A DNA stretch of 64,000 bases from Begonia masoniana (taxonomy: Eukaryota > Streptophyta > Magnoliopsida > Cucurbitales > Begoniaceae), in contig CM039516.1 in NCBI GenBank assembly GCA_022432975.1, forward strand, positions 35,427,157-35,491,156, read 5' to 3'. How positions within the stretch are numbered: the stretch's first letter is position 1; each line of letters begins with the position of its first letter. The notes beneath the pieces are model-generated. The model was given only the letters and a program-made list of their open reading frames with translations. It made no database searches and was not told the origin of the DNA. The position numbers were made by a program, and so were the translations under genes. Positions 48,546 to 61,065 of this stretch are shown in pieces.

Positions 48546-48573
48546 CACGTGCAGCGCACGTGCCCGGCCTAGT
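48546..48573 (+). mobile_element. Helitron-like 3' end (2)
   Basis: A perfect 7-bp stem CACGTGC (48546-48552), loop AGC, GCACGTG (48556-48562), then six bases and CTAG plus T (48569-48573). This fits a Helitron 3' terminus better than the copy at 47834. It lies about 340 bp upstream of the CCCH gene start codon. The matching 5' end is unknown; the MITE at 47922 could be inside such an element. Confidence 0.4.
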
Positions 48574-48667
48574 AGATCTTAAAAATGAAACCGGAAAAAA
48601 GCGCCGGAAGGATTTGATTCAGCCAAATAGATATATATGTTCAACGATTACCAATATTTTTGACTTC

Positions 48668-48780
48668 TAGGGTTTTGAAATTCACTGTTTCTATAACAGC
48701 GATTCGCCGCACGATTTCTTCTCTCGTCTTCCTCTCTAATTCTACTCCTTCGAATCGGAACCGCCTCTAGATTAGGGTTT
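48668..48780 (+). promoter_or_regulatory. telo-box-like motifs in the CCCH gene leader
   Basis: TAGGGTTTT (48668-48676) and TTAGGGTTT (48772-48780) match the plant telo-box (AAACCCTAA), often found near the transcription starts of growth and translation genes. The surrounding CT-rich leader (ttctctcgtcttcctctct) is typical of a plant 5' UTR. The transcription start is not determined. Confidence 0.4.
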
Positions 48781-48909
48781 TTTGGTTTCTGTTGTCTAAT
48801 CTTTTTTCAAAGAGATACTCAATTTGATTCGCACGCTAAACTTTGACGTATTTTGGTAATTCGCGCGGAAAGGACTTGAGTTTGAGCGTCTTTGGTCTGA
48901 GATTTAGAT

Positions 48910-51900
48910 ATGAAGCAGTCAAGGAAATTGAAGAATGTTTCATGGGCTACAGGAGTTAATCTTTGTCAGGTATAACGCAAAATCTTTTCAAATCGAAGTT
49001 TTGGTTCTCGTTAACAAATAGTTTGACCGATATGATTTGTGGGTCTGATTTTTTCTGAATGAGATTGCTCCTGATGCTTGTTCCTCCTGTTGTAAATCGA
49101 TAACTAATTTGAGTTCTCCCCTTAAAAATTTTACAATGGAACGTCAATTTCTGACAAACTTGAGTTTTTCCTTCGATTCTCTTTGGCCTCAAGCAAATAT
49201 TGGATCTATCTCGTGTTAAAAAAAAGAAAAAATCACAGCTCTTGACCTCTGTTTTTTGTGTCCCTTTGGCGACTGAAAATAATCATAAGATATACTCTTT
49301 GACAAATTAACTCTAAGCGTTTGTAAAACAACCAAAAAAATTGAAAATCTGATGCTTGGAGTTTGATTCGAGCTTAAATCAACTGCAAAGATAACAATCT
49401 CTGCCTGCGGCAATCATGCTCTATCATGATGAGTCAAACAATCCCAGTCATACACTGTCCTTATAGCAATCAATTTCTCAAATTTTAAACAAAGGCGTCA
49501 AAGCCGACCAGAGGGACCATCCTATATGAATAGTCTAACTAACTGCTTTAGCTGAAGAGAGTACCAAAAACTCTGAAACATGGTTGCCGAACCTGTACTA
49601 CTACCTTAAGCAACCTGTCCTGAATTGAACCAATGTTCCCAACTTTCAGCCACTGCCAATTCTCTGATGTACTTATTCTCAACTAGCAAGACCAGATAAG
49701 ATTAATGGAACATTGAATTATGTTGATAGCAAGACCAGATAAGTCTAATCGTGTTCATTGAAACATGTCTTGAATTTAAGTCCATGATTAATCACAATTC
49801 TGAAAAAGTTAAAATGATCAACAAAGCTAGATTTTCAAGATGATACTAATTATTCAAAATTCCCATTAAATGGCTTGTTAATGAAACACAAGTATACTTG
49901 CAGTTGATAGCCTGGTTAATGAATTTCTCCACTCAGCTTTTAGTTGTTTGAAATATGGTCTTAAAATGTTATAACTGCCACCATTTTTTTGATTTCACTC
50001 CAAATTTCAAATGTAAAATTCTGTATATTGGTGAATATAATGAGTTGGATAACTGCTATGAATGCACAGGTAAATCTTTCATATCTCATATGAAAGCAAT
50101 GATGTACTTATGCCCAACTCTAATAGGGATATACAAAACTAAAATGATATTGATGAAAAGTTCAAAATTCATTTTGAAAGGATTGCTGTAAGCGCCAGAT
50201 TTTCGTTCAAGTTCTCTTCTTCCTTGGATACCTTTTGTCGTGCTACAGTAGGAGTTCATATCTGATTAGAAAGTAAAATCCATAGAAAATTCAAACAGGA
50301 GAACTGTATTATGTAATGAGAGTGAGCTTGAAGGAGCACATGCTGAAGCATGAACAAATGGAGCATGGTTTCTGATGTATTTTGTTTAGCTTTTAGTTTA
50401 TAGTTGTAAGTCTAATATAGTACGCCATAGTTGAAGTCAAGTCCCAGAAACAATTTGTATATCTTATGAGTGAAAGTATGTATATGATATCTCATGGCAA
50501 TAAATTGTTTGTTAGAATAGCTTTGTTACACTTAGTGATAGTGTGCAGAATTTCATATGGGTTGAAGCTGTGCTTGATAAGGAAAAATAATTGATGCAAT
50601 TTGAGTAACCAGATTATTTTTAATTGCAAGTTGCTTTCTTTTCTGCAGGATTATTAAGCTAGTAATGGTACTTCTAATCTTTGTTACGGCATGTAACTAA
50701 TTTTGGTTGCATGTGTATGATATGTAATAGTTGTCCTCCATCCGAAAAGAGTTGCAATCTACACTCCTTTTAATTTGTAATTGGACGGTTTTGAAAAATA
50801 TACGATTATTACCATTTGATGTTGATTGTATTCATGATTCTAATAGGTGAAGCTGTTCCTATCAGAGGATTCTCCGTCAAAAGTTGGCTTCATATCCCCC
50901 GACAATCTTCAGGCAAGAGGTTCATCTTTCTTGCATCCAAACAGCCTGATGCATAACAATTGTCCACCTGGATTTGAATTCAATCGTGCGGTGAATAGCA
51001 TCCCTTTAGTTAGGTGGAAATGTCCTCCCAAGGTAAAGCAATTATTTTTGTTTAATGACAGACTATTGTTATCTCACCCATTGTTTTACACTGATGCGTA
51101 GAACAATTTCCTTTTTTCTGTCTTTGTTAGTTTTTAGTGACCGACAACTGGTTAGTAGCAGCTGGAGAAGAAAGTGAAGATGCAAAGTTTCAAAAACAGA
51201 GGGAGGTGACTGTGCTCGAAGCAGTATATCCCAGATTTTCCGATATCCCTCCTAGGTATCATAAAATTCTTGATGAAAATATTGAAGTTTCTCTGTTAAA
51301 ATATATTTGTATAACTGAGATTAGTTTTTGTTTTTGTGCGTATAGCCCGTCTGTGTCTTTGGATGTTAAAGAAGAATCGCACAATGATAATCTCACACCT
51401 GTAGTTCCCATGATTCCGATTGAAGAAGAAACGTCTGCAGATATACCTGCTCTCACCCTTTTATGCTCTAAACCAATGTCCATGGCTGGCAATCAATCAT
51501 TGCCAACGGTTCCAAAGAACCCATCGATCAATTCACACGGTGAGGTAAAATCTGTGATTTCAAGTTTGGCAGGTGTGGATGCAGATGTCGTGGCAGCTGC
51601 TTCTGCTGCATTAGCTGTTCTGATGAAAAGCAACGAGCAGGGGAGCTTAATCGACACGAATTATCTCATAACCATCCTTAACGACTCAAACATGATTGAA
51701 AAATTGATTGCAAATGGGGGGCAAGGGAACCAAATCAACTCATCGCGGCCACCTGTTGATGTTGTTCCCAATTCATCAGCAGCCACACCAGCACCTTCAA
51801 TCTCAGTCTCGGAAACAGACAAACAATATGGCAATTCCTACCAGTCTTACAAGATAGAGCGAACAACAACCGGTAATTCTCCAGTTTTAGATACGATTCC

Positions 51901-52387
51901 AGAACATCGGATTATGATGCGTGCCCAATCAGCTGCTTTGCCATTGTCGTTTACCGATTCAAATTCGTCCAATATTCCTATTTTTCATGAGGGAACCTCT
52001 GGAGTGATGATGGCTAAGCAGATATGCCACCCACTAAATCCAATCCCGGAACTTAATACGAAGAGTGTAGCCTCGGCCGCGAAGGACATAAACTACTATA
52101 AGAATCTGATAAGACAACATGGAGATCAGGGGAATGGACAAAATGGGCATCCCCATAATCACGGAAGGGACATAAAAATGGTTCAAATCATAAAAGGTGG
52201 GACTGTGAAACCTAAGAACCAGAAACCTTGCATGTATTTCAACAGCCTAAAGGGGTGTCGTAATGGTGCGGGTTGCCCTTACAAACATGAAATGTCACAT
52301 AATTGGCAATCTGGGAAACTAACAGAGACCACCCCAAGTTCTAAAAGAATGAGATTCAGCCATGGCATTGCTGGGACGATGACATGA
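48910..52387 (+). CDS. CCCH-type zinc-finger protein (C3H6-like)
   Basis: Four exons: 48910-48969, 50847-51032, 51131-51255, 51346-52387. All GT-AG and in phase; 1413 nt, 470 aa. The N-terminus reads LKNVSWATGVNLCQ then VKLFLSEDSPSKVG, a signature shared with Arabidopsis zinc finger CCCH protein 6 (At1g19860), as I remember it. The middle is low-complexity, Ser/Asn-rich, with an Ala-rich helix (DADVVAAASAALAVLMK) and an ITILNDSNMIEKLI segment. A single C-x8-C-x5-C-x3-H finger lies at about residues 419-438 (CMYFNSLKGC to CPYKH). CCCH fingers mostly bind RNA, so a nuclear RNA-related role is inferred. Intron 1 is 1877 bp. Intron 3 (51256-51345) is 90 nt without a stop, so its retention would insert 30 residues. 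The ATG is the first in the conserved N-terminus. Confidence 0.9.
51256..51345 (+). other. 90-nt in-frame, stop-free intron
   Basis: Donor TAG/GTATCA and acceptor GCGTATAG/CCC are good plant sites, and the U-rich 3' half (tttttgtttttgtgcg) fits an intron. The product without it reads SDIPPSPSVSLDV, matching the family. With it, 30 extra residues rich in Ile, Phe and Cys appear and the frame stays open. Confidence 0.75.
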
Positions 52388-52969
52388 TAAAATCTTAAAA
52401 CTCCCAATCACCCAATTTTCTGTTGCAGAATTGCCCGATTGAAAGATAGTTGGAAAATGACAGCGTTTTGTGGTTTATTTTCACCACAAGATATTTAAAA
52501 ATTTTACATTAATTTAATTTTGCTAATTAAAGAGATTAAAATCTGATTTCATTTTTTTCTAATGTATTTTACTCTTTTTTTTTTTTTTTTTTTTAAATTT
52601 GACCTCAAATGCAATCAAGTAATTTACTGGAATATGGGAATGTATATAAGCAATTGATAGGCTAAGCAAGAGCATCGCATGTGTCCATTGATAATTTTGA
52701 TTTTCAATATGTATACATGAAGAAGTTATACAAATGCAATCACATAGTGACCAACACTTTATTGTAGGAAGCGGGTGACGTGGATTGTTCCAAAAATATT
52801 TAAGGTTAAAAGATACAAAACAACAAATGACATCAATATATGATGTCACAAAAAAGGTGGGAAGATGGCAAAACTGAAGATGACTGATTTGCTGTATTGT
52901 ATAAATAAAAATGTAAGACCAACGTGAGAAATATGGATGTGTATTTTTTTCAACTTCCGTTTTGGACCT
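52388..52969 (+). other. 3' flank of the CCCH gene
   Basis: Probably 3' UTR to about 52560 (AT-rich, aattaaagagattaaaatc), then intergenic. A plus-strand T run at 52575-52594 encodes the Lys run of a spurious minus frame. Confidence 0.45.
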
Positions 52970-54140
52970 CAAAGTATACGTTTTTTTTTCAATTCAAACT
53001 TTAAAGTATTAAATTTGACGATTCAAATTTTAAATTATTAATAATCTAACAAAATGAACCTTGACGGACGTTCTCTGACCGTCCTCTCTCGAATTTTATC
53101 GTTGAACGGAAGGACTCTTAAAAATAGAGTCTGTCCGTTCTAGAGAATGGACGCACCTTGGGAAGGTGGTGACCGTCCTATCTTGAATTTTATCGTAGAA
53201 CGGACGGACTCTTAAAAATAGAGTCTGTTCGTTCTAGAAAACGGACGCACCTTAGAAGGGTGATGATCGTCCTCTCTTAAAACGAGAGAGGACGGTCACC
53301 ACCGTCCAAACGTGCGTCCTTTCTTTAAAATCTGGCGAGAACGGGGACGGTCATCACTCTTCAAGGATCCGTTCTATCTCCGCACACCACCATTAACTTC
53401 ATTTTATAAATTAATTTTACAAAAATATAAAACAACCTTGGATTTAATAAAAAATTCAGTGGTTGTTGATTGTAGGTCAAGCATTTCTCTATAAACGATT
53501 CTTTTTAGTCGTAGGCTGTGAAAAGTAGGTACTTAGGGCTACCACTTAGAGGTTTTTTTTTTTTTTTTTTTTTTCAATTCAAACTTTAAAGTATTAAATT
53601 TGACGATTCAAATTTTAAATTATTAATAATCTAACAAAATGAACCTTGACGGACGTTCTCTGACCGTCCTCTCTCGAATTTTATCGTTGAACGGAAGGAC
53701 TCTTAAAAATAGAGTCTGTCCGTTCTAGAGAATGGACGCACCTTGGGAAGGTGGTGACCGTCCTATCTTGAATTTTATCGTAGAACGGACGGACTCTTAA
53801 AAATAGAGTCTGTCCGTTCTAGAGAATGGACGCACCTTGGGAAGGTGGTGACCGTCCTATCTTGAATTTTATCGTAGAACGGACGGACTCTTAAAAATAG
53901 AGTCTGTCCGTTCTAGAGAATGGACGCACCTTGGGAAGGTGGTGACCGTCCTATCTTGAATTTTATCGTTGAACGGAAGGACTCTTAAAAATAGAGTCTG
54001 TCCGTTCTAGAGAATGGACGCACCTTGGGAAGGTGACAACTTGGATTTAATAAAAAATTCAGTGGTTGTTGATTGTAGGTCAAGCATTTCTCTATAAACG
54101 ATTCTTTTTAGTCGTAGGCTGTGAAAAGTAGGTACTTATG
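52970..54140. repeat. 94-bp hairpin-bearing tandem repeats with block duplications
   Basis: Units start at 53116 and 53210, then, in a second block, at 53701, 53795, 53889 and 53983, always 94 bp apart. Each contains aacggacggactc facing gagtctgtccgtt around ttaaaaata (one mismatch), a strong stem. The lead-in caattcaaactttaaagt occurs at 52990 and 53575. The exit segment (ggatttaataaaaaattcag) occurs at about 53440 and 54043. An inverse-oriented piece (gagaggacggtcaccacc) lies at 53283-53310. Confidence 0.9.
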
Positions 54141-57100
54141 ATTGGTCGAATCAACAGAGTTGAATGTCTTTGCTCCAAATAAATTAACATATAATTGGTC
54201 ATGAGTAAATTCCCACGAAATCAAGCGCTTGTCTTTGGGTTTTGGTGATAGTCATAGCAAACAAATCCAAATAGTAAATTGAATAATAGGCATGAATCTT
54301 TTTCACCATCCAATGAAAAATAGTATTGTTAGTGTATATTTCAACACCTCTAACATTGTTCTTAAATTCCTAACAAATTAATTGTGTGGGTTTAAGTAGT
54401 TTTTAGAATATCAATAAATTTATTCTTTGGAGTTAAAATTACTACGTGAATCAATAATCATCATATGCCTTTTTCTTGAGTACCATTCCGTCTCACAATA
54501 CATGATCGAGTAAAAGTGAAATTAATGTTGTTTCATCTATGTACGAGATGATAATAGATTGAGGTATCAACAAGAGAGGATCATTGCAAAGAGATGGAGA
54601 CGAATTAAAGAAATGATTTGCTTTAAATAAAAGAAATTTCAAGCCTTGACGTTATGGCTTGACTTTACGGCTTGACGTTACGTATGGTTATAGTCACACG
54701 TGGGAATATTAAATTTGCATATTTTTAGATAAAGGCTTCCTTCTATTTCTAAAGCATTTGTATGGTGCAATTTTTAATGAAACAAGTGAAATTGGAACAT
54801 AATTTTACAAAATATTCCGCAAAGTTTCCTTTGTTCTTTAATGTTTTTTTTTTTAGGTTTCACTTGAAAAAAAAAAAAAAAAAGACTTTAGCCTTTTCTT
54901 GGCTTTTACCACGCAAGTGTTCCTTAGTTTTTCCATGTTTCTTGTAGGATTTTCATAGAGGAAGTGTAGAAGGGGTGACTACAATCCAGAGCGTATTTAA
55001 ACAGCGGGATTGTGCAGCAGGCTCCCGCCAGCCCGTTGTGGAATCTAGAGCGGGCTTTCGGACTTGGTCATTTTGACTCAAAACGATCGGAAGCCCATTT
55101 TGACGAGCGGGCTACCACTTAGAGGTTTTTTTTTTTTTTTTTTTTGGTAAAAAAAACATAGTTTAGTACAATTTTGTTAGCAATATACTCTAAGGACAAA
55201 TTTATTAATGATTCCATAATTTAGACTTTTTAAGTTATTTGCCTAAAAAATACCATTTCGATTATCTTGAACTGTATTAAATATGAGGTCATCTACATTT
55301 TAGGTCCTCATTAGATTCAAACTCTCAATGATTATGTTTGACTCTTCTACCACTTCATGATTTTCTTTTTTTTTTTTTAATATATATATTGTTTTTAGAA
55401 AATATAGTTTAATCAAAAGAATGCCATAAACGTGAGAAGCCATGGTCTTTCTGATATCTCTGTAGATTGCAGCGTAGTATGGAACTTGTAAATCACAATT
55501 TTTTGTAAGAAAGAATTTTAAACTAGGAGATCAAAAGAAATCAACCTTCCATGGTCAGAGTCATCAAATGGCCCAAGCTCTGAGTCCCTTCATGGTCCAA
55601 CCCAGTCTTTGTCTCACTCCGACTTTGAACAAGACCTAATCAAGTTGTTTCCCACAAATTTCCTCCAAGTTAGTTGCCATGATTTCTTTCACCTGGATTT
55701 CACAAAATCCACCATCCCCGACTTGTTTCCACGAGATCCTCTCATTTGCATGCTATGAATTCTTTTTTGATATCTCATTAATCCAGTCTACAAATATCTC
55801 CAAGCGGGGGCAACATTATCTTGACGCTAACGACTCATACATCAAGATGGTTGGTTGCACCAACAACCTTACTATTTAAGATGCTGTTACGCCCAACAAC
55901 CCACCTACAATCTTGGAAGTTGTTAGCCTTCCTACAACCGTATTCATCGCACTATGCCAATTGTAGCAGAATGCACATTTGGAAAAGTGCATTGCCCCTC
56001 CTAGAGAGTGCCACACAGGCTAGCTTCATTTGGAACACGTGTCCAGACGCATCTCTGTCTAATCCCACGCACCTCCCTATGTGCCTTGGCTGGCTGTGCA
56101 CACCACTCGTGCTCAACAAAGGTTTCAATATGCTTGGCACACCAATCGGTCGCGCCTCACTTGGACCTGCATAGACATTGCTGCGCACACCTCTGTGGGC
56201 CACTGCACCGATTGCTGCTTGGTAGCTTGGCCCTCCCCCTCTCTTTGTGCCCTAGTTGGCCTGCACATTTCTGCTCACCAAGTGTGACAATTCGCCCCCA
56301 CCAAATGGCGCCAACAGACCTCTCTTTTAGGTAGCCCTCCAGATCTTTCCCTGACCACCATAGTATAGTTTTTTCTTCCCACATCGCTTCCTCCTCTGAA
56401 ATTCCATTCCACTAAACAAGAAAATTAATATGTCAATCTTGTCTGCTCGAACCCTGAGACCAATAGTTGAGAATATTTACTATTTCCCTTTGAAACTTTC
56501 TTTACACATTGAGTGATTCTCTTGGTACTTGCTCACTATAAGTCTCCCAGTAAGAAATACAAACTTGGAATGTTGAATGAGGACTCGACCTCATTTAAAT
56601 CTTCCCTTATAGACCATCGTGCCTACCCCATCATATGGGATGTGTTAAGCTACAATCATGTAAATTGGGAGGAAACTTGCATGCGGAAGACTTGAAGTGC
56701 AAACAACGATGGTGCTCAGAGAACACCCTAAAAACAGAGCAGAAACAATGAAATAGAGAACTAAACACAAAAACAGAATGAAGCATTCGGAAAAATGGGT
56801 GAGTGAACAAACCTGATTTCTTACCTCAAAGAATGCTGACAAAATGAAAGAACAGTCTTTGGCTGGTCGAGAAGCTAAGATGATAACTTTCGGCAAGTTT
56901 CTCCTGAGGAAGAAATGTAGATTTTAGGATCGGTTTTGCCACCTTCTTCAGCTTTCCAGCTCGTGAAGGGTTTGGAGAGGAAGATGGAACGAGAACCAGC
57001 CAAGAAACCATGGTCTAGGTGGCAATGGAGGCGTTCTCCACTCGGTGCAACCAGTCGAGGCAATTACCTCGTGGTAATTCAAAAACCCATTCAGTTTTTG

Positions 57101-57419
57101 GACAAAAGTTGAAGCGTTTCATTCATCATTCATCAACAATCAACAACCATTACAAAGTGTTCAGATCAAGCTTAAATACCAAGAAAAGTAATCGGGTGTT
57201 CTGCAGAAAAGAGAAAAGAGAAAAAGAGCCGTTGAGCTAAAATAGCCATTGGCTCGGCAGCTGATGGTGACGTGTCTCGCGAGCGCTCGTGATGCGCAGT
57301 TAGGCGCGCGCCTTGGCGATGCTGCTGCGCGCCTACGCCGTGCAGCCAAGTGTTGCCCTCACGCACGCTGTGTCAAGGTCTGGGCTTGTCCAAGGCATGT
57401 TGCCTATGACCGCCCATGC
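54141..57419. other. intergenic, no gene recognised
   Basis: 54141-55150 is AT-rich; gggctaccacttagaggt at 55109 recurs at 53536, each followed by a T run. 55500-56400 has open frames on both strands (for example 55821-56174 and 56081-56287) with Cys/His/Leu-rich, low-conservation products that look like retroelement LTR or spacer. 56640-57240 resembles the LTR-like sequence at 16904 (shared catgcggaagact, agaacaccc). 57250-57365 is GC-rich with gcgcgc words, like 15982-16190. Confidence 0.4.
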
Positions 57420-57828
57420 TGTTAAGTAGGTTTATTTCCTTTTTAAGTAATTCAGTTGTATTTATTTTCTTTTTATATCTGAAGAGTGACTCCTTGCCAC
57501 TATAGTATGTATACTACTACTTTAGTGGAGATGGTCCAAATTGATCTTTAGGGGGAGAGGCATGATTGCACGTAGACCCCCTACCCACTGATGTAATTTG
57601 CTGCCAATCAATGAACAACTTTTTACATACACTCTCTTTATGCATACTATGCTCAATGATACTCTTTTCGGTTAATTTTGCTCGCTTGTTGCTTACTCGT
57701 TAGACACAAGCTAGCTCTAACGAAGTGGACACTCGGTGCCGTTGGCACGCTTGTTGGCTGACTTAGTACAAGTGTGATATTGGGTGCCGCATGGTCTCGT
57801 TACGTCCCTTGAAAGTAGGACCATGACA
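57420..57828 (+). repeat. 5' LTR of the plus-strand gypsy element
   Basis: 409 bp starting TGTTAAG and ending ATGACA, directly before the primer-binding site. Both ends show the TGT...ACA form. The left edge is inferred from that form alone, because there is no second LTR to compare. Confidence 0.5.
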
Positions 57829-57869
57829 GTTGGTATCAGAGCCTAATTGGCTCAAAATCGTGAGAAATC

Positions 57870-59657
57870 ATGCCGAAGAAGGGTTCAATGGAAAGGTCGA
57901 GTGCACCATTGGATCAACTCGAACACATTGTCGAGTTGGAAGAAGAAATATGGTATCTACAAGACATACCGGATAACATTCGATTCATAGAAGAACGATG
58001 AAGGAAATGTCTGAATTTCCAGTTGAAATAGCAGCTATTCACAACAGAATAGACGCCATACCGATTCCGGAGCTATTGAATCGGGTGGAGACCCTCAAAT
58101 CCCAACAAGAAAAGGGAAAGGGAGTTGACACGGGAGAAAGTTCCACAGATACAATAATCGGGGTCCTGGAGCGCGTCGATGAGATCGATCTAACTCATAC
58201 CCGATTGTCTGAAACTGTGTCCAAAGTAATCGAGGACTCCAGAACAATGTTTGATTCTCTTAGGGTCGAGATTGCCGAGATCAACATTAAACTGAAACTG
58301 ACTATGAGAGTCATGGGGAGTCATACCCAGGCTACTACTGCTGCTGAATTCAGTCGAGTGAAAATCCCTGAGCCAAAGCCCTTTGGGGGGAGCCCGGGAT
58401 GCAAAAGAAATAGAGAATTTCATCTTCGACATGGAACAGTATTTTAAGCCCACTAAAACGGATGATGATTCGAAAGTGACCTTGGCCACAATGCATCTTA
58501 CTGGTTATGCAAAACTTTGGTGGAGATCAAAATATCATGATATTAGTATTGGCGAATGTGTGATTGATACTTCGGAAGAACTAAAAAGGCAACTGAAGGA
58601 TCAATTCTTTCCAGAAAATGTTGAGTTCAACGCTCGTAGACTACTTCGAGAACTAAAGCAGATTGCAAGCATTCGTGAATATGTCAAACAGTTTTCGGGA
58701 CTCATGCTGAATATTAGAGATATGTTAGAAAAAGACAAGATCGTCACTTTCATCGAAGGTCTTAAACCGTGGGCCAGAACAAAACTGTATGAACAAAGAG
58801 TGCAAAGCCTTTCAAGTGCACTTGCATCTGTAGAGCGACTGTTCGATTATAATATCAAGAACTCTGGGCCAAAGAAGAACACTCCCAGTAACTCAAACAC
58901 CATAAAGTCCCTGAAACCGAACACAGGAACTGCTGAAAGGAAACCATTTGTCCCAAGAGAAGGCTACGAAGCATCAAGAAGTGCTAACAACCAATGCCCG
59001 ACAAATAGGCCTATGACATGTTTTCTGTGCAAGGGACCCCATCGAGTAGCTGAGTGTCTGCATAGATCGGCCTTAACTGCCTTACAAGCTTTGATTCATG
59101 ACGACAGCTTAGTTAAGGATGTTGTTGAAGAAGAATCCATCGAGCTTGCTGAAGTTGGAACCATGACTTTCTTGTCAGCTGTACAACAACAGATGGAGGA
59201 ATTGAAGAAGATCCCAGATAAAGGTCTCATGTATGTGGAGTCATTCATCAATAATAGATCTACTAAAAGTACGATGACAGACTCGGGAGCTACTCACAAC
59301 TTCATTATAGAGAAGGAAGCTCACCGTCTCGGTTTAAAGCTAGAAAGGAATGATGGTAAAATGAAAATAGTTAATGCAAAAGCGATGCCGGTACTCGGGA
59401 TTGTAAGGAGAGTCCAGTTAAAACTCAGCTCATGGACAGGACCCATTGACTTCGTCGTAGCACAGATGGATAACTTTGATACTATCTTGGGGTTGGAGTT
59501 CTTGATGGAACATAAAGTCATCCCAATGCCCTCAGCGAAATGTTTAATAATCACCAGTAACAACCCAACCGTTGTTCCTGCGATTCTGAAACAACTAAAT
59601 GTCATCAACACAAAGATGCTCTGCTATGCAATTCAAGAAAGAGCTGAAACACGATGA
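57870..59657 (+). pseudogene. gypsy gag and protease
   Basis: gag starts at ATG 57870 just after the primer site. It shifts frame near 57998 and again near 58390, then runs open to 59657. Visible are a coiled-coil-like N-terminal part, the gag core (MHLTGYAKLWWRSKYHD, then LKQIASIREYVKQFSGLM) and a zinc knuckle CFLCKGPHRVAEC whose second Cys-His spacing is one residue short. An aspartic protease follows (TDSGATHNFI, with ILGLEFLMEH near its end). Each frame is broken by the shifts. Confidence 0.8.
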
Positions 59658-61065
59658 TCCAACCTACATGGTCGTTCCATTGGGGTTAAGTACAACAAAG
59701 GAGGAAGTAATACATCTTGAAATCTCAAAAGTCCTAGAAGAGTTCAGGAGTACCATGCCTGAGTGTTTACCCAAGACGCTACCTCCAATAAGGGACATCG
59801 ATCATCAAATTGAACTGAACCCCAGATCTAAACCTCCTGCGAAGGTCCCATATAGAATGGCTCCGCCAGAACTAGCAGAACTAATGAAGCAATTAGACGA
59901 GCTACTCGAGGCCGGATTCATCAGACCCGCTAAAGCACTTTTTGGAGCATCGGTGTTTTTTCAAAAGAAAAAAGATGGAAGTCTGCGAATGTGTATAGAT
60001 TATCGGGAACTCAACAAAGTCACAGTACGCAACAAGTATCCCATTCCGCTCATCACTGAATTTTTGATCAATTGTATAAGGCCAAGTACTTCACCAAGCT
60101 TGATCTGCGATCAGGTTATTATCAAGTAAGGATTGCAGAAGGAGACGAACCCAAGACAACATGCATAACAAGGTATGGAGCCTTTGAATTCTTGGTGATG
60201 CCCTTTGGACTCACGAACGCTCCTGCAACATTCTACACCCTCATGAATCGAGTATTTCATGAATACCTTGACAAGTTTATCGTGGTGTACCTTGATGACA
60301 TTGTAGTATACAGCGAGAAGCTAGAAGAACACAAGACGCATCTCCGTTTGGTTTTCGAAAAGCTAAGAGAAAACCAACTATATGTGAAGAAGGAAAAATG
60401 CTCTTTTCCTCAGGAGAGCATCGAATTCCTCGGCCACATTGTTGAACAAGGTCATCTTCGCATGGACCCTGATAAGATAAGTGCCGTCAAACGTTGGAAG
60501 ACCCCGACATCTGTTACTGAACTGGGTTCCTTCCTCGGGCTTGCCAATTATTACAGACGCTTTGTGGAAGTATTTTCGAAGAGGCCACACCCCTAACGGA
60601 ACTCTTAAAGAAATGAGTTCCTTGGGAGTGGAACTCCAAGTGTCAGAAATCCTTTGCTGACTTGAAAGCAACTATGATACAAGAGCCTGTACTTGCATTA
60701 GCAGATGTCACTCAGCCATTCGAAGTGGAAACTGATGCCTCAGATTTTGCTTTAGGAAGAGTCCTTATGCAGAATGGCCATCCTATTGCCTTCGAAAGTC
60801 GCAAGTTAAAGAAGGCAGAGAGAAAATACATTGCTTCCGAGAAAAAATGTTGGCCGTAGTACATTGTCTACGCATGTGGAGACAGTATCTACTTGGGTCG
60901 AAATTCGTCGTGAAAAGAGACAACAGCTCAATCTGTCACTTCTTTGAACAACCAAAACTCTCGGCCAAGCAAGCGCGTTGGCACGAATTGATTTCAGAGT
61001 TTGATTTTAACTTCGAACATAAGTCAGGCTAGAGCAATCGAGTAGCTGATGCATTAAGTCGGAAG
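59658..61065 (+). pseudogene. gypsy reverse transcriptase and RNase H
   Basis: The RT start region has [15 protein letters not shown], then [20 protein letters not shown]. After a frame change near 60075 come [27 protein letters not shown] and the catalytic YLDD in [11 protein letters not shown]. Another change lies near 60590. RNase H is represented by VETDASDFALGRVLMQ and AERKYIASEKKCW, a further change near 60852, then QARWHELISEFDF and a TAG at 61030 before SNRVADALSRK. Confidence 0.85.

Noticed and set aside
49955..50191. Small frame inside intron 1 of the CCCH gene
   Set aside because: Intronic, no motif, AT-rich codon use; treated as chance.
52559..52972. 137-codon minus-strand frame downstream of the CCCH gene
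   Set aside because: Hydrophobic low-complexity product ending in a Lys run from poly-T; overlaps the 3' flank and shows no conservation that I can see.
55821..56334. Overlapping plus-strand frames with His/Cys/Leu-rich products
   Set aside because: Three frames are open together, the minus strand too; no start context, introns or known motif. Likely retroelement spacer.
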